Shown piece after piece: positions 43,382-53,191 of a stretch of 55,868 nt of DNA. The notes beneath the pieces are model-generated. The model was not told the DNA's origin. It was given only the letters and a program-made list of their open reading frames with translations, and did not search any database. Each line of letters starts with the position of its first letter. Position 1 is the first letter of the stretch. The position numbers were made by a program, and so were the translations under genes. The stretch lies in contig JAAAOM010000049.1 of the NCBI GenBank assembly GCA_009908855.1, positions 1 through 55,868 of the forward strand. The letters run 5' to 3'. Source of the stretch: Bacteroidota bacterium (GTDB lineage Bacteria; Bacteroidota; Bacteroidia; Bacteroidales; JAAAOM01).

Positions 43382-43945
43382 ATGCATGAATTCTATATCA
43401 AAAACATGGTCTGCAACCGCTGCAAGTTGGTAGTAACAAATATTTTCAAAGAAACGGGAGCCGATGAGCTCATCGTGGAATTGGGAAAAGCGATCACCAA
43501 CACTTCCTTTTCAGCCCCCCAACTGGCGGAACTCAACAAAAAACTGGAGGATGTAGGTTTTGAATTGATCGATGACCGTAAAAGTCAGCTTATCGAAAAA
43601 ATCAAGAAAACAGTTATAGAATTGGTGCATCATCCGGAGAATGAGTTAAAAGTAAAATACTCCGTGTACCTGGAGGACAAACTGGCAAAAGATTATAATT
43701 ACCTGAGCAACTTGTTTTCGGAAATAGAAGGCTATACCATTGAAAAATACATTATCAATCAGAAAATCGAACGGGTAAAAGAATTGTTGGTATATCAGCA
43801 ATTCAACTTAAGTGAAATTGCTTATGAAATGGGTTACAGTAGCGTTAGCCATTTGAGCAGTCAGTTTAAAAAAGTAACCGGACTAACACCCAGCGAATTT
43901 AAAAAAATGGGGATGGGAAAGCGCAAGCCTTTGGATGAGGTATGA
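43382..43945 (+). CDS. AraC-family regulator with N-terminal HMA-like CxxC domain
   Basis: A 187-residue fusion. The first 70 residues resemble a heavy-metal-associated (HMA) domain: YIKNMVCNRCKLVVTNIF has a CNRC metal motif at the usual place and GFELIDDRKSQLIEKIKK closes the domain. The last 90 residues are an AraC HTH (YIINQKIERVKELLVYQQFN, LSEIAYEMGYSSVSHLSSQF, KKVTGLTPSEFKKMG). It probably senses copper or silver through the CxxC and controls the efflux genes. It lies 73 bp after the PII gene, on the same strand. No binding site has been identified. Confidence 0.85.
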   Translation: MHEFYIKNMVCNRCKLVVTNIFKETGADELIVELGKAITNTSFSAPQLAELNKKLEDVGFELIDDRKSQLIEKIKKTVIELVHHPENELKVKYSVYLEDKLAKDYNYLSNLFSEIEGYTIEKYIINQKIERVKELLVYQQFNLSEIAYEMGYSSVSHLSSQFKKVTGLTPSEFKKMGMGKRKPLDEV

Positions 43946-44108
43946 ACAGTCAATGTGAATCAATACAAAATCTATAATATTTGGATAAACGCAAAGCGTT
44001 TTGGCAGACATTTATAAACCGTAAGAAGTCATGCAGCCTGAAGCAGAAACTTTATTGCAAGCAAATCGGAAACGAAGAAAGAAAGTATATAAGACAATAA
44101 TACTTAAT

Positions 44109-44244
44109 CGTTTTTCACAGTTTACCGAGAAATAGAAATGTTTTTCATGGTGTATAATCAATTTTCATATATCTTTACTGTAAGCATTTTTCATAATTGG
44201 ATATGAATAATAATCGTTTTTCACAAGAAATAAGCGTTTTTCAT
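44109..44244 (+). repeat. Six phased 10-bp repeats (CGTTTTTCAY) upstream of and inside fic
   Basis: Copies start at 44109, 44139, 44159, 44185, 44215 and 44235 (consensus C-G/A-TTTTTCA-C/T; the third is CAATTTTCAT and the second TGTTTTTCAT). The spacings are 30, 20, 26, 30 and 20 bases, so two groups of three repeat the same 30/20 spacing. The last two lie within the first codons of fic (44203). They look like an operator array with roughly helical phasing. Confidence 0.75.
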
Positions 44245-45738
44245 GGACGTGTTGCACCTGAAAGAGCAAGGTTGGTAGGCTATGGTAGTATTATTGAAAG
44301 TTTTGAACTGGCTATGCCAATGCCCGCAAAATTGGCTTTGGTAAGCTATAAAAACCGACAATATCAAAATAACCAATGGCAGATATTTACTTTCCGACAT
44401 TTGCCCGATAACGATTTATACAGTCATTTGATATTTGCCTTAAAATATGAAGGCATTAACTTATTATTTTTCAAGAAATTGTTTCAAAAACTGTCTAAAT
44501 CATACATATTACAGATGATAAACAGTAAGCCGACCGGTCAGTATAGCCGTAAAATATGGTTTTTATACGAATGGTTGATGCAAGATAAATTGAATATTGC
44601 CGATAGCAAGAAGGGAAATTATGTGACTTTGTTGAATGAAAAACAACAATATGCAGTGCAAGGATCTCCTTCGAAACGCCATCGTGTAATTAATAACCTT
44701 CCGGGTACACCTGACTTTTGTCCGTTGATATTTAAATCCGAAAAATTGGAAAATTATGTTCATTCACGGTTATCTGAACAACAGGATAAAAGGTTAAAAG
44801 ACATTCATAAGGATCTGTTGCAACGAGCCGCTTCATTCTTATTGCTAAAAGATTCCAAAGCATCGTTTACCATCGAGGGAGAGAGTCCAAAAAGCAATCG
44901 TGCAGCTCGCTGGGGTAAAGCAATTGGCCACGCTGGGGCCAATCCTTTAAGCAAAGAAGAATTATTACGTTTGCAGCAATCAGTTATTGAAAGTACACGC
45001 TTTGTTAAAATGGGATTTCGCAATGAAGGTGGTTTTGTAGGAGAACATGAACGAACCACCGGTGAACCATTGCCAGAGCATATCTCTGCAAGGTGGCAGG
45101 ACCTTGATCAGTTGATTTCGGGACTTTTAAATACCAGCCAGCGTCTTGAGGAATCAGATATTGACGCTGTTATTTCAGCCGCAAAAATTGCCTTTGGTTT
45201 TGTTTTTATTCATCCTTTTATGGACGGAAATGGCCGAATACACCGTTATCTGATACATCATATATTGGCCCGCAAAAAATTCTCAAAGCAAGGACTCATC
45301 TTTCCGGTATCAGCGTCTATTTTGAATCGTATCAACGACTATCGTAAGGTTCTTCAGGAATATTCTCATCCCCTTCTTGATTTTATTGATTGGGAAACCA
45401 CCTCAGATAATAACATAAAGGTCTTGAATGATACTACTGACTATTATCGCTATTTCGATGCAACTCCCCAGGCAGAGTTTCTTTATGATTGTGTGCACGA
45501 TACTATTTATAATATTATTCCCCAAGAGGTTAAATACCTGGAACAATACGACCATTTTAAAAAATTCCTCGATGAAGAATTTGAAATGACCGACAATTTG
45601 GTGGCACTTTTGTTACGTTTTCTGGAACAAAACGATGGGAATCTATCCAAAAGGGCGAAAGAAACTGAATTTATCAATTTATCAAGGTTGGAAATCGAAA
45701 AAATTGAAAAACGTTATTCCGAAATTTTCTCTGGATAA
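44203..45738 (+). CDS. fic: Fic-family AMP-transferase-like protein
   Basis: A 511-residue Fic protein. ATG 44203 (MNNNRFSQEISVFHGR) is preferred to TTG 44197. The family start ARLVGYGSIIESFELAMPMP is followed by a large N-terminal region, an inhibitory-helix motif SFTIEGES (about 223-231, S/TxxxE[G/N]), and the catalytic loop HPFMDGNGRIHRYL (near 345) matching HPFxxGNGRxxR. Fic enzymes attach AMP or similar groups to target proteins and are held off by the inhibitory Glu. A C-terminal helical part may be winged-helix-like (FLEQNDGNLSKRAKETEFIN). It interrupts the copper genes and may be foreign. Target unknown. Confidence 0.9.
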   Translation: MNNNRFSQEISVFHGRVAPERARLVGYGSIIESFELAMPMPAKLALVSYKNRQYQNNQWQIFTFRHLPDNDLYSHLIFALKYEGINLLFFKKLFQKLSKSYILQMINSKPTGQYSRKIWFLYEWLMQDKLNIADSKKGNYVTLLNEKQQYAVQGSPSKRHRVINNLPGTPDFCPLIFKSEKLENYVHSRLSEQQDKRLKDIHKDLLQRAASFLLLKDSKASFTIEGESPKSNRAARWGKAIGHAGANPLSKEELLRLQQSVIESTRFVKMGFRNEGGFVGEHERTTGEPLPEHISARWQDLDQLISGLLNTSQRLEESDIDAVISAAKIAFGFVFIHPFMDGNGRIHRYLIHHILARKKFSKQGLIFPVSASILNRINDYRKVLQEYSHPLLDFIDWETTSDNNIKVLNDTTDYYRYFDATPQAEFLYDCVHDTIYNIIPQEVKYLEQYDHFKKFLDEEFEMTDNLVALLLRFLEQNDGNLSKRAKETEFINLSRLEIEKIEKRYSEIFSG

Positions 45739-45868
45739 CTCGGAGATCACACTAATCAAAAGCCGGGTTCCGCTTAGCATAAACTTTTGACCAGTAAATG
45801 TTATAAATTATTCAAAGAATTATAAAGCAGCTTTTTAACAACCTGAGGTAATTTTGAAATAAAAAACT

Positions 45869-48595
45869 ATGGAAAATAAAATTACCAAACAAGCAACGAT
45901 ATCCGACATGGGTTGCAGTTCATGCGATGGTAAAATACAACAGGCTTTGTCTGAACAGGCGGCTGTTGAGCATGTCCAGGTTGATTTTTCAAAAAGTCTT
46001 GCATCCATAACATACGATGCCTCCCGAACAAATGAACCGGCACTCATGTCAGTGGTTAAAAAGAAAGGTTATACCATGGAATTTAATAATGGAAATAATC
46101 ATAAACAGCATGAACATCATGCGCATCAGTACGATCACCAACATAGCAATGAGCACATGCATGGCAGTGGAAAACAATATGCCTGCCCCATGAAATGCGA
46201 GGGTGACAAGGTTTACGACCAACCGGGCAATTGTCCGGTGTGCGGGATGCACTTAAAACCCGTTGACGAAATAGGTGAAGGGGACTCCCAACAGGACCAC
46301 CACCAACATGAGCATGAGCATCACCCGCATGATCACGCCCAACATAAGCCAGCGAAAGATACCGGCAACTCCGGCGAATACTATTGTCCCATGCGCTGCG
46401 AAGGTGATAAAACCTACAACAAACCAGGTGATTGCCCTGTATGTGGTATGCACCTGCAAAAAGATGAATCCAGATCCGGGTCACAAGCCGTATATACCTG
46501 TCCTATGCATCCTGATGTACGGCAGGATGGTCCGGGCAGTTGCCCGAAATGCGGAATGGAATTGGTTCCCGAAAAAGTTGAAGAAACCACGGAGGAAGAA
46601 AAAGCCTATAAACGACTGGCCATAAAATTCCGGATCGCGTTGGCATTGTCCATCCCGGTTTTTATTATTGCCATGTCGGACATGGTTGCATTCATCAATT
46701 TACAAACCATTGCACCCAAACCGGTTTGGAACTGGCTGCAGTTTGTGTTGGCAACCCCCGTAATATTCTATTCCAGCCGGAAATTCTTTAAACTTGGCTG
46801 GGCTTCTGTACGGCGATGGAACCCGAATATGTGGACACTCATATCCCTGGGCGTGGGAGTGGCTTATTTGTTCAGTGTTATTGGGCTTTTATTTCCCGGT
46901 TTGTTTCCGGCCCAGTTCAAAGATTCGCATGGTCATGTGCATCTTTATTTTGAAGCTGCCGCTGTTATCTTAACGCTGGTGCTGCTGGGTCAGGTGATGG
47001 AACAGCGTGCTTACAGCAAAACCAACTCGGCCATCAAGGCATTGCTGAATTTAGTACCGCCGGTAGCCAGGGTTGTGCGCAATGGCGAAGAAAAGGAAAT
47101 TCCGATGGAAGAGGTACAGGTGAATGATAGGCTTCGCATACGGCCCGGTGAGAAAATACCGGTTGACGGAACCCTCCAAGAAGGCAATGCCACCATTGAT
47201 GAAAGCATGATCACCGGCGAACCCATACCAGTTGAAAAGCAACAAAACGATCCGGTGACCGGAGGAACCATCAATGGCAACACTTCTTTTATTATTAAAG
47301 CTGAAAAAGTGGGCTCAGACACACTCCTGTCACAAATTATTGATATGGTGAATGAGGCCAGCCGCTCAAGAGCACCCATTCAACGACTGGCTGATGTAGT
47401 CGCCAAATATTTCGTGCAGATCGTGGTAGCCATAGCCCTTGTCACCTTAACAATCTGGGCTATATGGGGGCCTGAACCTGCCTATGTATATGCCTTTGTC
47501 AATGCCGTATCGGTATTGATCATTGCTTGCCCTTGTGCTTTGGGACTGGCCACGCCAATTTCCGTCATGGTAGGAGCAGGCAGAGGCGCGCAGTCCGGTA
47601 TCTTATTCAAAAATGCACAGGCGCTCGAGGAAATGAATAAAGTAGATACGTTGATCATCGACAAGACCGGGACCATTACCGAAGGCAAGCCCGGATTGAA
47701 GAATTATGTTTCCTGGAGTGATGAAAAAAATGAGGATATTTTGAAACTGGCCGCCTCGATCGATGCCAACAGCGAGCATCCCATTGCGCAGGCTATTGTA
47801 AAAGGAGCCAAAGAAAAGCAAATAGAGGTAATGAAGCTGGATGATTTTGAATCGGTCACCGGCAAAGGGGTTCAGGCCCGTTATGAAGGTAAAAAGTTGG
47901 GGTTGGGCAATAGTCGGTTGGCAGATGATTTTGGCGCCGCCATATCCGGTGACCAGCGCACACTGGTTGAAGAGTGGCAGAAAAAGGGACAGACCGTGAT
48001 GTTCCTGCTTCGTGAAAATCAGGTGCTGGGTATTGTAAGTATTTCCGATGCCATAAAAGAAACATCACCAAAAGCCATTAAAGCATTGCAAAAAATGGGT
48101 GTGAAAGTCTACATGATCACCGGTGACAATGAAATCACTGCCAAAGCAGTGGCCGGGGAATTGAACCTGGATGGTTACGAAGCCGATTGCCTGCCCAATG
48201 ATAAATACGAAAAGGTAAAAGAATGGCAATCGGAAGGTCATCATGTGGCCATGGCCGGCGACGGCATAAACGATGCACCTGCCCTGGCCCGGGCCAATAT
48301 TGGCATTGCCATGGGAAGCGGCACGGATGTAGCCATGCAAAGTGCAGAGATCACCCTGGTAAAAGGAGACCTGAACGGCATTGCACGCGCTCGTGAGCTA
48401 AGTATCAAGGTGATGCGGAATATTAAGCAAAACCTGTTTTTTGCCTTTGTGTACAACACTATTGGCGTGCCCATTGCAGCCGGTGTATTGTTCCCGGTAT
48501 TCGGATTATTGCTTAGTCCCATGATCGCAGCAGCAGCTATGAGCTTTAGCTCGGTATCGGTTATATCGAATGCATTGAGGTTAAGAAAAATGTAA
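45869..48595 (+). CDS. copA: Copper-translocating P1B-type ATPase with HMA and three HMBD modules
   Basis: A 908-residue Cu(I) exporter. N-terminal HMA with [17 protein letters not shown] is followed by two His-rich linkers and three HMBD/YHS-like modules ([60 protein letters not shown], each ending CGM). The transport core has [19 protein letters not shown] (CPC), DKTGTITEG, the HP motif ([10 protein letters not shown]) and [11 protein letters not shown]. This fits CopA-type export from the cytosol. It lies 130 bp after fic and is on the same strand as the Cus operon. Confidence 0.95.
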   Translation: MENKITKQATISDMGCSSCDGKIQQALSEQAAVEHVQVDFSKSLASITYDASRTNEPALMSVVKKKGYTMEFNNGNNHKQHEHHAHQYDHQHSNEHMHGSGKQYACPMKCEGDKVYDQPGNCPVCGMHLKPVDEIGEGDSQQDHHQHEHEHHPHDHAQHKPAKDTGNSGEYYCPMRCEGDKTYNKPGDCPVCGMHLQKDESRSGSQAVYTCPMHPDVRQDGPGSCPKCGMELVPEKVEETTEEEKAYKRLAIKFRIALALSIPVFIIAMSDMVAFINLQTIAPKPVWNWLQFVLATPVIFYSSRKFFKLGWASVRRWNPNMWTLISLGVGVAYLFSVIGLLFPGLFPAQFKDSHGHVHLYFEAAAVILTLVLLGQVMEQRAYSKTNSAIKALLNLVPPVARVVRNGEEKEIPMEEVQVNDRLRIRPGEKIPVDGTLQEGNATIDESMITGEPIPVEKQQNDPVTGGTINGNTSFIIKAEKVGSDTLLSQIIDMVNEASRSRAPIQRLADVVAKYFVQIVVAIALVTLTIWAIWGPEPAYVYAFVNAVSVLIIACPCALGLATPISVMVGAGRGAQSGILFKNAQALEEMNKVDTLIIDKTGTITEGKPGLKNYVSWSDEKNEDILKLAASIDANSEHPIAQAIVKGAKEKQIEVMKLDDFESVTGKGVQARYEGKKLGLGNSRLADDFGAAISGDQRTLVEEWQKKGQTVMFLLRENQVLGIVSISDAIKETSPKAIKALQKMGVKVYMITGDNEITAKAVAGELNLDGYEADCLPNDKYEKVKEWQSEGHHVAMAGDGINDAPALARANIGIAMGSGTDVAMQSAEITLVKGDLNGIARARELSIKVMRNIKQNLFFAFVYNTIGVPIAAGVLFPVFGLLLSPMIAAAAMSFSSVSVISNALRLRKM

Positions 48596-48654
48596 ATATT
48601 TACAGACTTATGGCTTTTATAAGACGATACTCCCGGTTATCTTATGATTGAGTA

Positions 48655-48684
48655 TTGCGGAAAAACGCTAAATCATTAACTTTG
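48655..48684 (+). promoter_or_regulatory. Promoter of tRNA-Pro
   Basis: TTG (48655-48657), 19 bases, TAACTTTG (48677-48684): matches the Bacteroidota consensus, 33 bases before the tRNA. Confidence 0.65.
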
Positions 48685-48717
48685 TCATAAGTTTAATACT
48701 TTTCCAATAATTTGAAT

Positions 48718-48791
48718 CGGAGAATAGCGCAGCCCGGTAGCGCGCTACGTTCGGGACGTAGAGGTCGTGGGTTCGAATCCCGCTTCTCCGA
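48718..48791 (+). tRNA. tRNA-Pro(CGG)
   Basis: A 74-base cloverleaf. The acceptor CGGAGAA pairs with TTCTCCG, with discriminator A. The anticodon arm is CTACG-TTCGGGA-CGTAG with anticodon CGG, and the T arm contains GGGTTCGAATCCC. CCA is not encoded. No clear terminator follows. Confidence 0.96.
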
Positions 48792-49002
48792 CAATTACTT
48801 TTAATTCACTACCTTGTTGACAAGCCGGGGAAAAATCAATATATAGCGTTTTTTATTTTACATAGAATGGCAAGGGGTATTGCCTATATGATATTGATTT
48901 ATAGTCGCCTAACTCTTATTGAATTACTACTTCGATGGGCCTAAATAGCACTTTGAAATTTCATCGCACCATCGTATATGAAATAATAATATGCTCAATG
49001 AT

Positions 49003-50028
49003 TTAATCGGCTGTAAATACTTCAATGGTATTGAGGTTTCCCCCGCCGCGGTTTGGACTCCCTGCTGCAAAGTAAATTTTTCCTTTATACAAAATGGCAT
49101 GGCTTCCATGTCTACCCGTGTGCATCGGGGCTAATTCTGACCATTGCCCTGTATTGGTATTCAGTATTTGCGTCTCATTATGTGCTTTATCCTGAAAACT
49201 TTCACCGCCCATATAAATAATTTGATCGCCCATGCTTACCGTACCACCGGCGGCAGTAGAAACCGGTATTGTATTCTCCAGCGTTTGCCATTTAGCGGTT
49301 TCGAAATCATATACATCTACATGTGGATTGGTTGCTCCAAAAAATGCTGTAAAATTATCTGGCTCGTGAATGCTGGTGTTACGACCACCAATACAATATA
49401 GTTTATCGTTCACCACCACGGCTGAGAAATGATCCCTGATGGTTGGTGCCTTAGTAAGGCTTTTCCATTCACCGGTTGCGGGATTGTAGCTTGTAAACAG
49501 GTTATTAGTCCCGCTGGTATGTCCATATTCAATACCGCAAACCATATAAAAAATATCGTTATAAACCACAACACCGGCACCACCTCTACGCAACTCTTTA
49601 GGTATTTCCGGTCCTTTTTCCCATTTATCTTCATGTGGATGATAGATCCAGATATTCGCCAGGGGCTTTTCTTTGGGATATCCTCCGGTCATGGCACCCA
49701 TGATGTATATTGCATCCTGGTAAACAACAGCTTGAAAATGATGTATTTCCATAGGCGTCGCTCCTTGTTCCGACCAGGTATATGTTTCAGGGTCAAAAAC
49801 ATTCACAGGATTTATTCCCCTTCCGCCAACCAGGTAAAATTTATCGTCATACTGGATAAAAGCGTTTTCATGCCTCCCTTTGGCTTCTCCTTTTGCATCA
49901 ATGGGTTTCCAACGATAGGCAGATAAGTCCTGGGCATGCATCCATATGAAGGGTCCAATAATAAACATCAGCATGATAAAGGTTGCACGACATCGTTTAA
50001 GGTTGAATTTTTTTATTTGTATATACAT
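49003..50028 (-). CDS. Secreted Kelch-repeat protein
   Basis: About 341 residues. A signal-like segment (FIMLMFIIGPFIWMHAQ) is followed by at least five Kelch blades with the GG doublet and later Tyr/Trp: DKFYLVGGRGINPVNVFDPE, AIYIMGAMTGGYP, DIFYMVCGIEYGHTSG, KLYCIGGRNTSIHEPD, QIIYMGGESFQDKAH and KIYFAAGSPNRGGG. Such beta-propellers bind sugars or proteins on the cell surface or in the periplasm. ATG 50028 is preferred to an upstream ATG. A DUF1080 gene lies upstream on the same strand. Confidence 0.83.
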   Translation of the reverse strand: MYIQIKKFNLKRCRATFIMLMFIIGPFIWMHAQDLSAYRWKPIDAKGEAKGRHENAFIQYDDKFYLVGGRGINPVNVFDPETYTWSEQGATPMEIHHFQAVVYQDAIYIMGAMTGGYPKEKPLANIWIYHPHEDKWEKGPEIPKELRRGGAGVVVYNDIFYMVCGIEYGHTSGTNNLFTSYNPATGEWKSLTKAPTIRDHFSAVVVNDKLYCIGGRNTSIHEPDNFTAFFGATNPHVDVYDFETAKWQTLENTIPVSTAAGGTVSMGDQIIYMGGESFQDKAHNETQILNTNTGQWSELAPMHTGRHGSHAILYKGKIYFAAGSPNRGGGNLNTIEVFTAD

Positions 50029-50100
50029 ATTAAAGGTTATTTTGTTATAAATGAAGTGTGTAATTATTTTATAAATCAATTATTGTCTATAAAAATAGAT

Positions 50101-50991
50101 TTAATCTATTTGCTTCGCAAATTCCTTAGGCAGTTCCGTAATATTTCTGATCTTTATATCTTTATAATATACTTCGGCTGCTTCAGACTGGATTTGAATA
50201 TTCCCCCTTGTTAAAGGTGTACTTTGTCCTTGTTCATTATATTCCAATGAATTTTGCAGGGCCATTACTACCTTGCCATTCACGATGTGCCAAGCTTTGT
50301 CGCCAATGCATATCAATTCAAGATGGTTCCATTGGCCATGCGGTTTTTCATAATTGGCATTCCTGCGGCACCTGGCTGCAGATGAACCGCTTTTAAATGT
50401 AATAAGTTTACCATCAGGATCATATATCCATTCATTCTCCTTATCTTCAACCTGTGAGGCGCTAATATCCATACTTACCCCTGCCAACGGATGGAAATCA
50501 CCACAATCCGACTCCTGCACCTGCATCTCCGGTGCTCTCATCCAAACATTCCAGAACTGGCCGTGCGGTTCCTGGCCATGGTATAAAATGCCACTGTCTC
50601 GTTTATCTTCTAAACGGGGTTCATATTTTTTCTCACCCCATTTGAATTGCAGGCTAAGGTGATAATCGCCATAGTCCTTTTTAGAGGTCAGTCCAGCGTA
50701 TATCTCCCCGGTGATTTTAAGAACCGGCTCTCCATTTTGCATTTGAACTGAAAATACATTAAGCGGGTCTTTATTTAATCCAATTGGCGTTCCGTTCATT
50801 CCATCTCCTTTTTCATAACCTTCCAGTTCCACACTATAATGTGGCACGCCCATAAAAATATCCCATTGACTCAACTCTTTATCCAGTAAATGATTCCATT
50901 CTTTCTTTTCAACCTGAATATTGCCGGGCTTCATGTGAATACTTACAACCACTAATAATATAATTAACAGATAAAATAAACTTCTTTTCAT
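50101..50991 (-). CDS. DUF1080 (3-keto-disaccharide hydrolase-like) protein
   Basis: About 296 residues. A hydrophobic N-terminus (LFYLLIILLVVVSIHM) is followed by a concanavalin-like DUF1080 domain: HLLDKELSQWDIFMG, GDYHLSLQFKWGEKKY, DSGILYHGQEPHGQFWNVWM, PEMQVQESDCGDFHPLAG and a closing GNIQIQSEAAEVYYKDIKIR. This domain occurs in 3-ketodisaccharide hydrolases and related glycan enzymes. With the Kelch gene 72 bp downstream, it forms a small sugar-related unit (inference). ATG 50991 is preferred to 51009. Confidence 0.85.
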   Translation of the reverse strand: MKRSLFYLLIILLVVVSIHMKPGNIQVEKKEWNHLLDKELSQWDIFMGVPHYSVELEGYEKGDGMNGTPIGLNKDPLNVFSVQMQNGEPVLKITGEIYAGLTSKKDYGDYHLSLQFKWGEKKYEPRLEDKRDSGILYHGQEPHGQFWNVWMRAPEMQVQESDCGDFHPLAGVSMDISASQVEDKENEWIYDPDGKLITFKSGSSAARCRRNANYEKPHGQWNHLELICIGDKAWHIVNGKVVMALQNSLEYNEQGQSTPLTRGNIQIQSEAAEVYYKDIKIRNITELPKEFAKQID

Positions 50992-51371
50992 GATGGTTAT
51001 TTTAAACAAAATGTAACGTTTTCCATCGGAGTGGACTAATGCCTATACAATATATAATAACACTCATTTATATTAAATGTTCGTGATAAAATGGGCGGCA
51101 ATCATAATTTAGAAAAATAGGATGATATTTATAAAATCCAAAGGTTGGATCATGTAGTTTCATAATATGCCCTCATCCCATATCTATTCAGGATGAATGG
51201 CAGACGGAGCGCCTCTCCTTGCCGAAACCGCTTGGATGCAAACAAGTGAGCGAAGCCTGGGTCATAGAAAAGAACAGCAGATTAAATTGAGATAATAAAA
51301 AAAGAAAAAAAGTACTCAAATACTTTAAATATAAAAAAATTATTATATTTGTCCTGATCATAACCATTAAA
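50992..51371. other. Gap with a coding-like remnant
   Basis: No intact gene. A G/C-richer piece (about 51190-51290) has a plus-strand frame ending ERLSLPKPLGCKQVSEAWVI, then EKNSRLN and a stop at about 51297. It may be the end of a lost gene, but I do not recognise it. TATATTTG at 51344-51351 is a good -7 for the following operon; the -33 is weak. Confidence 0.35.
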
Positions 51372-52337
51372 ATGAATATTATGCAAGCAATACACGAAAA
51401 TATACTGGACGTAACCGCCATTGAACCCAAATTGAAACACCAAACCATTTTTCAACGATTTGATGCATTGAAATCCGGTGAGGAGTTAATCATTCATAAC
51501 GACCACGATCCCAAACCGCTTTATTACCAAATGAAAGAGGAACTTGGGCATTCCTTTCAGTGGGAATACCTTGAACAAGGGCCGGTATGGTGGAAGGTTC
51601 GACTGGCAAAACATCACAACAGATATCATCAGCAAACACTTGGAGATCTGGTAACGCAAAATCCGGCGTATGCAAATCTGTTTAAGCAATTTGGACTTGA
51701 TTTCTGCTGCGGTGGACAAAAAACACTTCAGGAGGCCTGTAATGAAATGAATCTGGATGTGTCAATAGTCGAAAAATCAATGGAAAACACAACACAACCG
51801 CAAAGAGCTATGAATTTGCCTTACGACGAATGGGAGCTGGATTTTCTTTGTGATTTTATAGTCAACACACATCATACCTATGTAAATAAAACATTACCCG
51901 ATATTTATGAATATGCCATAAAAGTAGCAGAAGTTCACGGCAATCAACATCCCGAACTGTTATCTGTAAGGCAATTGGTGGATGATATTCATCAGGAGTT
52001 GTTTGCACACATGGAAAAAGAAGAAAGAATTCTGTTTCCTTTCATCAAAGAGTTGGTAATGGCACAAAAAGCAAATCAATCTCCCAACAAGCCAGATTTT
52101 GAAACAATTGAAAATCCGATTAAAATGATGGAAACTGAACACGAGAATGCTGGTAGCCTGCTAAAAGAAATCAGGAAAATAACCAATAATTATCGATTGC
52201 CAAATGATGCTTGCGCCAGTTACAGTCTGCTTTTTAAACAATTGGATGAGTTTGAAAATGACTTACACACCCATATACATCTTGAAAACAATATTCTTTT
52301 CCCTAAAGCGCTAAAGCTGGAAAAGAAATTACGCTAA
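51372..52337 (+). CDS. RIC-like iron-sulfur repair protein: DUF2249-ScdA_N-hemerythrin fusion
   Basis: A 321-residue protein in three parts. Residues 1-75 are DUF2249-like (ALKSGEELIIHNDHDPKPLY, FQWEYLEQGPVWWKV). Residues about 85-125 are ScdA_N (LGDLVTQNPAYANLFKQFGL, DFCCGGQKTLQEAC). Residues about 150-315 are a hemerythrin di-iron domain with the His/Glu pattern (THHTYVNKTLP, HMEKEERILFPFI, EHENAGSLLKEI, HTHIHLENNILFPK). RIC/YtfE/ScdA proteins repair nitrosative damage to Fe-S clusters; DUF2249 domains occur with NO-linked genes. It is first in a six-gene run. Confidence 0.87.
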   Translation: MNIMQAIHENILDVTAIEPKLKHQTIFQRFDALKSGEELIIHNDHDPKPLYYQMKEELGHSFQWEYLEQGPVWWKVRLAKHHNRYHQQTLGDLVTQNPAYANLFKQFGLDFCCGGQKTLQEACNEMNLDVSIVEKSMENTTQPQRAMNLPYDEWELDFLCDFIVNTHHTYVNKTLPDIYEYAIKVAEVHGNQHPELLSVRQLVDDIHQELFAHMEKEERILFPFIKELVMAQKANQSPNKPDFETIENPIKMMETEHENAGSLLKEIRKITNNYRLPNDACASYSLLFKQLDEFENDLHTHIHLENNILFPKALKLEKKLR

Positions 52338-52371
52338 TATTTACTGAAGGTGATGACAATACACAATAAAG

Positions 52372-53190
52372 ATGCGAATCAATCAAAACACCAAAATAAG
52401 TAAAATTCTGAAGCACCATCCCGCGGCACTTGATGCTCTGATCAGCCTTTCTCCGCGATTTAAAAAATTGCGGAACCCGCCATTGCGCAAACTAATGGCC
52501 AGCCGTACCAGTATTACAATGGCCTCAAAGGTGGGAGGATGTGATATAGAGGACTTTTACCATGTATTACAACCGTTGGGTTTTACCATACAAAGCACTA
52601 AAAATAATGAGCCGGTCGATACCCAAACGCTGAAACCTGAATTTTTGAAAACCATATCACCTGACCAGGTAAAAATGTTGGATGTAAGGCCCATCCTGGA
52701 CAAAGGTGAGGACCCTTTTCGAATGATTATGGACAACATAAGCAAACTACAACCCGGTGAAGTTTTTAAAATCATCAATTCATTTGAACCCACGCCCCTT
52801 ATTGAACATCTCCATAAAAAAGGCTTTGAAGTGTGCACTGATCAAATTTCCGAAGAGGTGGTGGAAACGTGGTTTTATAGGAATGATAATACCGAAATTG
52901 AAAGCCAGGAAACCGACATTCATAAACTGAAGACGGAAGACTGGGCTGAAGCTATGGAGCAATATAAAAATCGAATGGAAGAAATTGACGTTCGCGGCCT
53001 GGAGGCACCAATGCCCATGATGAACATATTGGAAGCTCTGGAGGCATTATCGGAGGATAAGGCGCTGTTTGTTTTTCATAAAAGAATACCGCTTTTCCTG
53101 TTGCCTGAACTTCAGCAAAAACAATTCGACTATCGAATTAATGAAGTCAGTGAAGATGAAGTACAAGTTATAATTTTTAAGTCGTTATAA
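52372..53190 (+). CDS. DUF1858-DUF2249 protein
   Basis: A 272-residue cytosolic protein. The N-terminus (ISKILKHHPAALDALISLSP) is a DUF1858-type domain. Two DUF2249-like modules follow (LDVRPILDKGEDPFRMIMDN with LQPGEVFKIINSFEPTPLIE; EIDVRGLEAPMPMMNILEAL with KALFVFHKRIPLFLLPEL). The second resembles a TusA/SirA fold. It lies 34 bp after the RIC gene and 1 bp before the membrane protein. The biochemical role is unknown; the context suggests nitrosative or redox stress. Confidence 0.78.
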   Translation: MRINQNTKISKILKHHPAALDALISLSPRFKKLRNPPLRKLMASRTSITMASKVGGCDIEDFYHVLQPLGFTIQSTKNNEPVDTQTLKPEFLKTISPDQVKMLDVRPILDKGEDPFRMIMDNISKLQPGEVFKIINSFEPTPLIEHLHKKGFEVCTDQISEEVVETWFYRNDNTEIESQETDIHKLKTEDWAEAMEQYKNRMEEIDVRGLEAPMPMMNILEALEALSEDKALFVFHKRIPLFLLPELQQKQFDYRINEVSEDEVQVIIFKSL

Positions 53191-53191
53191 A

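Noticed and set aside
45849..45856. TAATTTTG as promoter -7 of copA
   Set aside because: It lies only 12 bases before the ATG, leaving almost no leader, and has no -33.
46049..46484. His-rich antisense ORFs opposite the CopA N-terminus
   Set aside because: They are mirror images of the repetitive His codons of the HMBD linkers.
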